A stretch of DNA of 64,000 nt from Kingdonia uniflora (taxonomy: Eukaryota; Streptophyta; Magnoliopsida; Ranunculales; Circaeasteraceae). Below the pieces are notes generated by a model, which had not been told where the DNA came from, made no database searches, and saw only the letters and a program-made list of their open reading frames with translations. This document shows, one piece after another, positions 35,290 to 45,514 of the stretch. Where the stretch lies: assembly GCA_014058105.1 (NCBI GenBank), contig JACGCM010000560.1, positions 4,898,001 through 4,962,000 on the forward strand, in the 5' to 3' direction. Every line of letters begins with the position of its first letter. The first letter of the stretch is position 1. The position numbers were made by a program, and so were the translations under genes.

Positions 35290-35620
35290 GCCCTGCCCCT
35301 CCAATGACTTATCTTCTTCCTGAACAAGACGTTCGGCTAAACCTGACAGGAAGAGGTAACATTCTTTAACAACTGTGAACCTCCACTGCAACATTCCCCA
35401 CAAGTACTCATAGGAGTGCCCGTTGATCGACTCCCAGGCTCTACCTCAACCAGGTCTGGCATATCCCAGTCGAGTTCCTTGTCCCCAAAGAACTTCAGTT
35501 TCAGCTCAACCATTTTCTGTCCAACGCCACGGTCTCTGGCAAAACCCATCCTTCTCTGATAGCGTGTATTGGGAGTGGTATCTATTTTGTTTTTGCAGAA
35601 AACAGATAAATAATTTGAAG
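35290..35620 (-). pseudogene. Tat antisense reading frame 2, copy B
   Basis: Reads IDTTPNTRYQRRMGFARDR, KMVELKLKFFGDKELDWDMP and DLVEVEPGS, collinear with copy A (NTPNTKYQKR; LELKQRYFGNRGLD; MPDLFKVEPEEP). After VEPGS a one-base shift is needed to follow copy A further (CGECCSGG against WWEVLQMM). It ends about 220 bp from the 3' LTR. Confidence 0.5.
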
Positions 35621-35823
35621 ATGAGGAGTATACAGTGGTACCCTCAAAAGCCCTATTTATTGCTTATTAACAACATTAATTACTCCGTAATCCCAAACTT
35701 TGTAAATACCCTCCTTTATTACCTTCCTCGGAAATCAAATATGCCTCAGTCAGCCGTTTGACTTCCAACAACCAACAATTTTTCTCAGCAAATGCCTCTA
35801 CACCTATTTCCGAGACCCATGCT

Positions 35824-35836
35824 GAGAGGGGGTGAA
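35824..35836 (+). other. polypurine tract of the Tat element
   Basis: GAGAGGGGGTGAA directly abuts the 3' LTR start TGTAGTAGCC. It would prime plus-strand synthesis. Confidence 0.75.
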
Positions 35837-36584
35837 TGTAGTAGCCTACTCGTAGCCTTCTAGCTCCAATCGAACACTCAAAGGCTACATCGAAGCCTAC
35901 ATGAATACCTCGAAGCCCATTCAATCCGTAAACAAGCCTTCCAAAGTTACACAAAGATAATGTCCTGAAGATGAAGCCTCGACTATGAATAAGCCTTGAA
36001 GATGAAGACAGATCCATCAGCATACAAACTCTACATCAGCACTAAAAACACTTCGACCATATTCATACGTGGCCGAAGGCAGACATGTCAGACAGCCAGT
36101 TCACCTGACAAGAATGATGGTGTTGTTGGTCCTTGCAGCTACAGTGATAGAACCAACGACAACTACAGTGTCAGAGCACAGTGCCCGACCCGATATTTCT
36201 GGTGTCAACACCAACTCCGGGATACCCGCCTGATACCCAGAGGGTACACTTGTAATGTGACCTCCCATGGTGACTTAGCCCTACCTATGTTCTATAATTA
36301 GGAGGGAAGGGGAACTAAGGAGGGGTTATAAAGTCTCTCCCTTAAACCCTTATAGTTTACCTTCGATCACCTAGAACTCGAACCTTCGACTACTCGATAG
36401 AAATATTAAATCTCTTAAAAATCCTCATCAGAGGTCGTGGAGTGACCCATTCTAGGCCTCCATGCAAGTTTATTGTCAATATGTTATTTGTATTACAGAT
36501 TATATGCTTGAATTCTTTGATAGAAGATAAACCCCGTGGTGTAAGAGCCAACTTCCCCTCTTCGCGAAGTTAGGCCCCTACAAT
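35837..36584 (+). repeat. Tat element 3' LTR
   Basis: 748 bp, the same ends as the 5' LTR. It differs by many substitutions and small indels, including a single rather than doubled actcgaaccttcgact block and an altered TATA box. Followed by ATCTC (36585-36589). Confidence 0.9.
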
Positions 36585-36999
36585 CTCATTAGAGCTTCTT
36601 GAGATTCATGTATGAAGATCGCAACTTAAGAAGCTTTGTGGTCAGTGATTGCTACTCTTCATGCCTTGTTCGGCGGCGATCGCCGACTGGTGGTGGTCGC
36701 AGTCCTCCATCTTTTGCAGTTTTTTTTCTATTGTCTTGTAGAGGCTAAATATAGGTTAAACTTGTTGGTATCTTGTCTTCATGAAGAATTGGAATTTTTG
36801 AGATCTCAACTTGCCCTTTTTTGACTAAACTTGTTCTGCAGAACTACTGGAATGCCTCTGAGTGGTTATGTTGACATTTTAGCTCAGATTTAGAACTTTT
36901 CTTGTCAGCTAGGCAATAATTATATAAAAAGATTTTTAGGATAACCAAAAAACCTGATAAAATGACTTTAATTAAGTATATAAATGTGTTTATCAAATA

Positions 37000-39700
37000 C
37001 CCCCAAACTTGTCTTTTTGCTCATCTTGAGTAAAATAAAATAAAATTATAAAACTTAAACCACTTTTGTAGGTCTTGCGATTGCATTTAGCTGATAAAAT
37101 AAGCCTTTAAACCTCTGAGGTGTTCCTGGTGGACGAGCTTTGTCTAATGAAGGTATTTAGTATTCTTACCCACAAAAATGTGCAACTTAGTATTTCTGGT
37201 GCTTCGAACTAATTATTATTTTTATTTTAGTAAATCTTGTTAATCATTGATATATCGTAGATAGTTCCCTAAAAAGATCTTAGTTTATTTATCAACTTAA
37301 GAGGGTTTGCCAAAATAATTAGGAAAAATTGAGAGAAAACAAACTATACTTCGATGACTACTAATAACCCCTCATCCTCCCCCCCTAAAAAAAGGGTTTT
37401 ATTATCCAACTGTTTAACTTCCTCCTTATATAGTTATTAATATAGGAGAGTATTTTACCTTATCCATTCATTTTCCTGCTTTTATTAGTTGGATTAGGAA
37501 CACTTATACTTTTCTATCTCTTTTTATAACGATTCCCCTGCATCTAATTGGCTGACAGTCCATACTAGTTGGATCTGGGTGCTAGGAATTAGAGTCCCTT
37601 CATGACCTAGACTTTAGGTTCACACCATTATTTATTAACTTTATATTTTGATAGTATTACTTCCTTGATTACCCTTTTATTTGTATCATACTGTGTAATT
37701 TGATAATCAACTATTTTAGGTAGTGAGTTCATTACTCTCTCTGGATTGATTAAGTCTTGTTTAACAACTCCTTTGGACGAATACTATTGTTGGTGTGATG
37801 TACGATTTGTTTTAAGAAATTATTAACTCTATTTTTGAGAATATCATAACTTTAATTATAGTACTTAATTTTACTTTTTTTTTCAATTTAGGGGAATTAT
37901 TCTATAATCCTGTTAAGTAATAAAAAATCAAAAAGTTCTTTTTATTCGCCTAACTGCTTAATCTAGAAGATTATTAGAGTTATTTGTAATCATAGACTAA
38001 TTAACTCTACTTTGCCAATTATATTGAGTGTATGGGTTTTCTATAAAAACTTAAAAAATGTTTTCCACCCCTAAATTTACTTTAAACATTTTCTTCAATG
38101 TTGAATAGATAGATAAGTGAAATATAAAGTAAAAATGAATGGGTAAAAGTAAACTTTACGAGTATGTTGCCAATAAGATGCCATGAACAAGAAACTGAAC
38201 CATAAAATCTTTATTGACTGAACATGAAACATTACCAGTATTCCCCAATAACATTACCAGTATAAAATATATATATATGTATATATAAATATATATAAAA
38301 AAAAAAATATATATTTATATATTAATAAATAAATAAATATTTATATTTATATATTAATATATGTACCGGACAGGTATGACACTGTTTAATGCAAAAAACA
38401 AAAAACATTGTTGAATGAATATTTGTAGCGTACTGATAAATGTTACCCCAAATGTAATTTATAATATCATATCCAAGGGTATCCTGATGTAGAACGCGTA
38501 AAAACTCTAACCCGTAAACTCCAATGCTGGTCAGTCGACTGAAAGCCTGGATATTCCCATAAAACCAATATAGGATGGCTAACTAGTTGGTGAAGAAACT
38601 CGAGATTGGGAGTCTACCCTCATCCCATGTTGTCATATTGCAGAGTAAAATCTCTAGAAGATAGTCCTTGCAGCTCAAAGCGCGTCTTTGATGGACAAAA
38701 TCTGGAATTGGAGATGCTCTGGCAACTATTCGTAGGAACGCTCGATCTAATGCAATAGGTGCACATCCTACCCAGTTAAAAATCATAACTGGTGATCGGT
38801 TTGTTAATGTGATGATCTAATACAAGTGGTCAACTAACTCTCCATAGTAAAAACTAGTCTATGTGTAGAACAATGAACTTCATCCTCTCTTGATCGCACG
38901 TTGAGCGAAAATAAGCCCACAATGCCTATCTAAGAATAGGAAAGTACAATGCCTATGATAGTAGCCTCTAAAGACATGAGGTGGAATGAATATGCAATCA
39001 ATTATATAAAGAGATCAAATGACAAAATATAAGTAGAGAGATAAGGTGAGAAAATCAATTTTTTACCTACCAAAACCCTAAAATGCATAAGGTCATATCT
39101 CAAAAACCATACGCTGGAAAACATGTTCTAGGCAAATTTAGAAAGGTCTTGAAAAACTCTTGAATGTGAACATATGACTATTCCCTAAATAATGGTCTAA
39201 CAACCCCACAAAATTGCAGAACACATATGGTTGCATAGTTTTCATTTTCCCCGTATTGCTGTTAAGTAAAATATTAATATCTCACTTAATTTTGATCAGA
39301 TTGTAGTGAAATAATTTATGTACAATGAGGATTCAAGTATCTACAACATTGACATATTTAGTTTTGTCTAATTCCATATGCCCTGGTTTCTATAATCTGA
39401 TAAAGTTGTGATTGAAAAGCTATGAGCTTTAGGGTTTATTGGTGTTGTAGTAGGAAAATTATTTATACCCATATGTCGACCTTAAAGTAACCAAATTTTA
39501 ATGTACCAAAAGGTTATGATAATATTTGGAAACGCATTTATTAAATAAAAATGGTACATGACACGTATTTAATGGTAAAAGAAATACATGACACTTTGGG
39601 TTTTTCTTGGACATTTTAATGGACTTGAAATTGAAAGACAAACATAAGTAAACTATACTCGATCCTAAAATACAAAAGTAAAATATAGGACTTTAATTAT
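37000..39700 (-). other. Athila-1 3' non-coding part
   Basis: Collinear with 48562-49787 and 50415-50760 of Athila-2, with landmarks atcttagtttatttatcaacttaag, ccaatgctggt, ccaatataggatg and acccatatgtcgacc. Contains a long AT-only run at about 38265-38365. No coding frame is supported. Confidence 0.6.
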
Positions 39701-40810
39701 CGCTTTGGGGGCATGTAGATCAGCGACGTCAAGACGGTGGGGATTGAGAAGGTCATGCCTCATTGTTTTGAAACATGCTTAAGAGAAAAGTATCCGTGCA
39801 AGCGACGATGGCGATCGTGTTATTTTGATGTATCTTGATATTTTTAATGGTCTTGTGGTTCATTTTGAGAAGCTTTGCAAGAGTGGTATATCCCCTAGTG
39901 ATGATTCCCATTGTGTGACGGGTAACGGGTTCTTGTATGTGGATTAGTTCTTCTTTAGTTGGAAAAGTAGGGCTCGGACTTCGCTCACGCTCGTCTTGAA
40001 CGGGAAGGGCCAATTCGTTAGGGTCCAGCCCTCATGCTCGTGTCCACAATACCTACCCAAGGCGACTCTAGCATCTTTCTTCTCGATATCTATTAATTGC
40101 GCTTGAGAATTCGCGGAAGCGTCGATGGCGGCGATAAACTTTGTGATGAGTATTGGAAATACCCTGGGGTCATTTTTCCTTGATCGTGGCTTTGGGATTG
40201 CTTACATAATGGACTCCCTCACGGTATAGAGAATGCTATAGGAAGCACCCCCCTCTTGGAGGAAATAGGGAAAACTGGGGAACGCTTGGTACGCGCTAGT
40301 TTGATGGGAGGTTGGGATGGATGTTTGTTGAATGTACTATTTAACACTGCGAGTTGGTTGTGGTGTAAAGAGTTTGCCTTGATCCCGTTGTTGCTGTGAA
40401 TACCGTTATGCGACATGTTCAAGAGTGTAATATAGTCGTGATATGTGAAGATTGCTTCGTTGATAAAGCTAGGTAGCTTTAGTGCGATGTTAGTGAGGTC
40501 AGAGGGGGTCTTGAGCGTGAGAACATAGTGATAATCCCCGCCTCCCATATAAGTATGACCGTGCAATTCACCGTGTCGGGATTGAAGAGGTTCTTGAACA
40601 ACTGGCGAACAAGTTTGGGACAATACTTGTCCCCCTCCATATTGTAAAATGACCTCCATTTGCGACAAATGACTTCGGCATGGTAGTAGGGAGTGCTGGT
40701 AACCATCATTGTCTTACATATCTCTTCAATGATGAAATCCTTCACCATTCTGACCTGAGACAAGATTGACAGGGTGCAAGGGTGATTGCGGAAAAATATG
40801 TGAGACAAAC
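39700..40810 (-). pseudogene. Athila-1 env-position reading frame
   Basis: 40808-40479 opens MSHIFFRNHPCTLSILSQVR and continues CRKWRSFYNMEGDKYCPKLV, then RQLFKNLFNPDTVNCTVIL. After a frameshift near 40560 the frame 40668-40219 continues MGGGDYHYVLTLKTPSDLTN. 40013-39753 gives a third block (TKEELIHIQEPVTRHTMGII). It lies downstream of integrase, where Athila elements carry a third frame often called env-like. No signal peptide or membrane segment is evident, so the name reflects position only. Confidence 0.45.
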
Positions 40811-41589
40811 ACTGTCAGTGACCAACAATCGCTATTAATAGTCCTTGGTATGGTAGCAATTGCTGGTTAGGTGGCTCTACTATATTTATAGGTTCTTATA
40901 GAGTACTTGAGATGAATAGAAGAGTTGAAATTAAGGCAAAATGGGTGAATACCCCCCTTGTATTTATAAAGGAAGCCTCTCACAATTCAAATTTTGAATA
41001 GGAGTGTGGCATCTTTATAAATAATGGAACGTAGGGCTGAGTAGTTGTAGACCAGCTCTTAACCCCATGTCCCCATGTAAGCCAAATCACAAGGATGTGT
41101 TCATAGAATTCCTTCCATGATTTAAGTGGGAAATTTAAATGCTTAACTTTTGAAATCAAATTTAGAAGTGGAGGGGTATACTTAACCTCCACTTTATCCT
41201 AACCTTTTAGAAGCTTCATGAGGGCACCCAAGCCCTAAATTATGTGCACCATGGTGTCAAACCATGGTATATGCGTAAATGACGACCTTAGTTTTCCAGA
41301 AGTAGCTATAATATTAAAACTAAAATACTAATGTCTAAAATGCTAGAGATCGCATAGGTAGTCCATAGCTCTTGGGTTGCCTCCCATTAAGTGTTAAGTT
41401 TAACGTCTTTAGCAAGACATGCATACCCCCAAGCTTTGAGTTTCCTAGCATCATGTCCTTTGTGTCTAAGGTTTACACTAAGAGAGGGAATTAGTGGTTC
41501 GTTAAGATATAGTATAGGCTCAACCATCAGGGTGTTTATGAATGCTCTTGCTCAGGATGTACTTAAATTTAGCTAGTTCTTGTTGCCCC

Positions 41590-42424
41590 TCACACATTTC
41601 TTTTGCAGATGTAGTTCTTTCATAATATAGAGACATCAGTTGTAAAAATTATTGTAACTTAAGATAATACTCATCTTGGTGTATTATGACAGTATTAGGT
41701 GAACTAAGTTGTTAGAATTAATGTCTTAGGAACTTCTTTGCATATTTAACATATTGCGAAGGACATGTAATGGCCTGAGGCCATTTTGACTCAGAGTCTA
41801 CAACAATTAATGCGAACGAGATCCCTTGAGACAGGGTAAACGGTTCCATAAATCCAATGTTCCATACTTCAAAAATCTCTGCAGGTATAGGGTCGAGTGG
41901 AGTTATTCCCCTTGGTGTGCTTATACCTAAAACATGACATTTCAGACAACTTAAATAATATAGGTGAGCATCCTTGCACAACAAAGGCCAAAATAGACAG
42001 TTATGGAGTATTTTTGTAACCGTTCTTTTATCTATGTGAAATCCCCCTCAGGCTTCAAAATGATAACGTACAAGAGCCTCCAAAATTTTCTCATTATGTA
42101 TGCATCTACGAATGATAAGATCTGAACCAATCTTGTAAAGATATGGCCCAACCCATGCAAAATTTGTAACCTCTTATAGGAAATCTTGTACGACCCTTAT
42201 TGACCAATGTCGAGGTATTTTACCCGCTAAAAGGAGTTAATTTTTGATTTGTTCATACCACAGCCTTGCAAATGATGATGCATAATTGAGTTGCTTATTT
42301 AGTGGCATTCTAGAGAAGCAGTCTGCAACAACATTCCTTGTACCCTTTTTATTGTGGATCTCAGTGTTGTACTTTTCATTAGGTGTAGTTAATTTGTTTA
42401 TTGTGATGTCTATAACATTACAGT
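41590..42424 (-). pseudogene. Athila-1 RNase H end and integrase
   Basis: From 42424 down: KKGTRNVVADCFSRMPLNKQ, the end of RNase H. Next comes the zinc-binding region (RYHFEA*GGFHIDKRTVTKI; LYYLSCLKCHVLG) and the start of the catalytic core in 41984-41718: IFEVWNIGFMEPFTLSQGIS and FALIVVDSESKWPQA, where canonical Athila reads WGIDFMGPF, so the first catalytic D is replaced by G in NIGF. The core ends early, so the element is dead. Confidence 0.75.
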
Positions 42425-43355
42425 TGATAATATGCCGTTAGGCTAATCAAAATCATACTTAACTAATTAATATAGTAAAGGGCAAGTAGGGTGTAAATCC
42501 ACAGAAAGGTATGTTATTCTAGGGTAAACGTAAATCTAGGGGAAAAAGGGGTTCTATTTTGCCAAAATACTATGTTAAACTAGGTGTTGTAATTTGAATA
42601 TTAACGCTAACTAGGCCTTCAGATTCAACCTTATATTAGCATATCAAGCTATAATTATTAGGATTTTGGTCTTTTCCCAGAATTCTTTCTTTTGAATCAA
42701 ATTTAAACCTCTCCGGGAAGAGTAAATCAGAGAGCTCAACCCGTCAAGGTCTAAGCTCAACAAAATATAGGTTGCTGACCCAGGGCTTGTTCTTCATTCT
42801 GTAAAGAAAAATAATACCTAGGTCTAAAGGTCACTAATTGGACTGAGAAATCTACCCCTTACCCAGGAGATCAATTTCTCTCCAGGTCAGAATTGATTTT
42901 CACTTTCCCTAACTTGTTGGGTTTAGGAGAGTTGTAAAGCAACACTAATGATTGATCAAAGACCTCTAGGTCAGACCTATTACATGTAAAAAATCTTAAC
43001 ATACTCATATAAAGCTTCTTCCTCAGATCTAGTCTAAGGTAATTAGCCTAACATGATTAAATTAGACTAAATAATAGATATAAATTAACTAAAGGAATCA
43101 TAAAATTAAATATAAGGTAAGAGTAATGCAAACTCAGTTTTTAGCCTCCAAAATAACCCTGAAACAAAAAGTAGGTTTGAAGACTAAGAATTGATAATTA
43201 AATGGAGAAACCCTGATCCTAAAATGTCTTAACCACCCTCAGTTAACTCTAATAGTGTTGGTCGTGAATTCATCGAAGATTCCTCCTTATTAGATCTCCT
43301 AGAGATTGGTGTCAAAAGATTGTGACTTTCGATATTTGGTGGCTGACGATGGGCA
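42425..43355 (-). repeat. Athila-1 5' LTR, truncated
   Basis: Starts TGATAATATGCCGTTAG and follows the LTR at 55925-57245 (aagtagggtgtaaatcc; ctaggccttcagattc; tcctcagatctagtctaagg; ggctgacgatg) until about 43355. It then changes to unrelated DNA beginning TGTAAAATGCTC. The remaining LTR part is not found downstream. Confidence 0.7.
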
Positions 43356-45514
43356 TGTAAAATGCTCATTTTATCGATCATATATTAAACATCTAAGCCT
43401 TATATTATTGCTAAATAAGACTAATTAGCTGATTTTCTATAATTTCTGGAATCTTGAGCCAAAGTGTTGAAAAAACTGGATTTAGTGCTCAAAAATGAAG
43501 TTGCAAACCACTGGAGAAAATCAAGTTGTTGAGGACAAAACTAATTTGCAAAAAACTAGCTCTAGCAGTAAAGATACTTCTCTTCTCTAAATATCTAAGA
43601 AAATCAGGATTATATGTTTAATATATTTTCATAAATATATTTTGAAGATTACAGAAGAATATTGAAAATATTTGGACATCCTGAGAATTGAAGAAAAATA
43701 TTTGAAGAATATTCATGATGAGACACCAATAAAATATTGAGAATATATTTGACACCAATGATATATTGAGATATAATATTCTCAATATTTCCTAAGTAAT
43801 TGATTTGAGGGTTATATCTTTTGTATATTTTAAAGATTTGGTTCATTCCTCTATAAAAGGAATTATCTCACTTTGCAATGAAGCATACAATTTTAAAGAG
43901 AGAAAGAAATACAAGGCTTGAGATGATTATTGAAGAAATAACTTTGGTGGTTGTAAGTTTTTATTTAATTAACGAAGTTTTATTTCAATTCGTGTCTTGT
44001 CTCCCTTTCTTCCATGTTATTTTTATTGTTTTTCTATTACCATGTCTAGCTAAGCTTTATCCATGAATAATATTTATTAATGTAAATATATGAGTTAAAT
44101 CCCAATTTGCGCATTAAAGATATATCATCCCTACTAGTTTTTTGACATATTATTGGGTTATGACAAAAAAGGTATAAACTAAGTTTTATGCAAGAAATGT
44201 AGTTTGAAATATTTTATGAATTGAGTTTTAACATAAGGTAAAATTTTCAAATGTAATTAACGAAATATATTTGGTTTCAACCTTGTCATTTTGTGTTTTT
44301 AACTATATATTTGTTATGTTTTGTATTTAGCTTCAACTCAAATGCTAAAAGATGACATATTTGGACTAAATGCCAATAAATCTAACTTTTTTGAAGATTT
44401 GATAAATATGCTATATTAAATAGATATCGTTTATGTTGGATTGTCCTTCCCTAGTTTCTTAAATATCGTCTCAAAATCTTAATCTTTCATTTTTATTAGT
44501 TCTTATTTTCACATCTTAACATATTCATAAAGACAAAATGAAATCGGCTTTTAGTACCTTCAGAAAGTGAACAACACATCCTTATTTTAAACACCCGATT
44601 TGATACGGTTATATCAAATGACACTGTTACTGGTTTCGACCGTTAAATGAAAATTGTTTTCGATCGTCTTTTATTTTTCTAAAAGAGAGAGAGAGAGAGA
44701 TGGAGAGAATAGTATATTAGTTTTGTGTTACATTAGTTTTATAGTGTTTTCTTAGGTTTGTTACTGCCTTCACTTGGTTAATTGATTTAGTTTGGTGCAG
44801 GGGAAAGATTACAAAAGTAACACGTACCAAATTAAAGTTAAAACCTTGGTTGAGGTGTTTGATGTGCTTAAAGTTTGGTTGTCGTTGATTTAGTCATTGG
44901 TTCATTAAATAAACCTAAGCAACTAAAGCTTTATCTTAGGTGGTGGGTCATTATAAGGCAAACAACACCTTTTCTTTCAAGGACATAACCTAGCTTCAAT
45001 CAGTTCTATCAAAGTTTGAGGCTCTCAAATACAAAATTAATTTCCAGAAAGGGTTTCAAATTGGAACCAAGTGTTAAAGTCAAAAGTGTTGGTTCCAAGT
45101 ACAAATCCAAAGTCCCAATGAATAGAGTTGGTGTTGTGATAAACTTTTGGCAAAAATAGCTTCAAGCATTGTTGGTAACTTGAGTTAGTGGTGTGATCTT
45201 CATAGTTACCCTAATCTTATAACTTGTATCATTTTCTTCAACAACAACAAAAACCAAAAATAAAAATAAAAATTAAATAACATTTCATATTTTTCATTCT
45301 TTCTTGGAGTGACTTGTAGTGAGGAAAAATACTTATAATTCTTAAGTGAGAGTTTTTAATTAAGGTAAGGATAATGCGTGTAATTTTCTGCAGGGGCTAT
45401 ATTGGAACCCACATCCGGGAAGGACATCTCTACACCGTCTACTTGAGCTAAAGAGCCTGAGTATACCATCTCAATAGTTTCACTAGGATAAACAACGACC
45501 CCTAAAATGGCCAT
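43356..45514. other. AT-rich insertion, possible LTR fragment
   Basis: Begins TGTAAAATGCTCATTTT in the middle of the Athila-1 LTR, consistent with an LTR start. A TATA-like ctataaaaggaatt (43851-43864) is followed by a plausible leader (agagagaaagaaatac). A (GA)n microsatellite lies at about 44683-44700. No pol domain, primer site or matching end was found. Confidence 0.35.

Larger units (their letters stand above)
23515..36584 (+). mobile_element. Tat-type Ty3/gypsy retrotransposon, full length, decayed
   Basis: LTRs at 23515-24288 and 35837-36584 both begin TGTAGTAGCC and end CCCCTACA, flanked by ATCTC (23510-23514 and 36585-36589), a perfect 5-bp target duplication. The order gag, protease, RT, RNase H, a second RNase H, integrase, then 5.8 kb of 3' DNA with antisense frames is characteristic of the Tat lineage (Retand/Ogre relatives). 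Length 13,070 bp, including a nested 624-bp MITE. The LTRs are visibly diverged and pol carries dozens of stops, so the insertion is not recent. Confidence 0.92.
22880..36995 (-). repeat. Athila-1 3' LTR, split by the Tat element
   Basis: Two pieces, 22880-23514 and 36590-36995, continue into each other once the 13-kb Tat insertion and one ATCTC are removed. They match the LTR at 55925-57245, with shared landmarks taaactaaaat, ttagg-tttttgg, cagatctagt and gacgatmatcgccg. The right end, GTGTTTATCA at 36986-36995, abuts the Athila purine tract (caagtttgggggtatttg on the minus strand). The left end is eroded. LTR ends in this family read TGATAAAC...GTTTATCA. Confidence 0.75.
36996..42424 (-). 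mobile_element. Athila-1 internal region (gag to RT deleted)
   Basis: A minus-strand Athila-like gypsy element lies between its split 3' LTR (ending 36995) and a partial 5' LTR (from 42425). From high to low coordinates: the end of RNase H, integrase, a spacer with the phrase gggttgcctcccattaag (about 41370), an env-position reading frame, a long AT-rich 3' part and the purine tract near 37000-37013. There is no primer-binding site, gag, protease or RT: RNase H abuts the LTR directly, so several kilobases are deleted. Confidence 0.7.

Noticed and set aside
36636..36824. Open plus-strand frame of about 60 codons
   Set aside because: Lies inside the Athila-1 LTR and is not preserved in the other LTR copies.
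38265..38365. Long AT-only run as a possible origin or matrix-attachment site
   Set aside because: Simple AT-repeat within transposon 3' DNA; no supporting signal.
43878..44066. Hydrophobic open frame of 62 codons
   Set aside because: No homology, AT-rich, and placed just after a TATA-like signal where an LTR leader is more likely.
44683..44706. GA repeat as a regulatory GAGA site
   Set aside because: Plain microsatellite without nearby gene.
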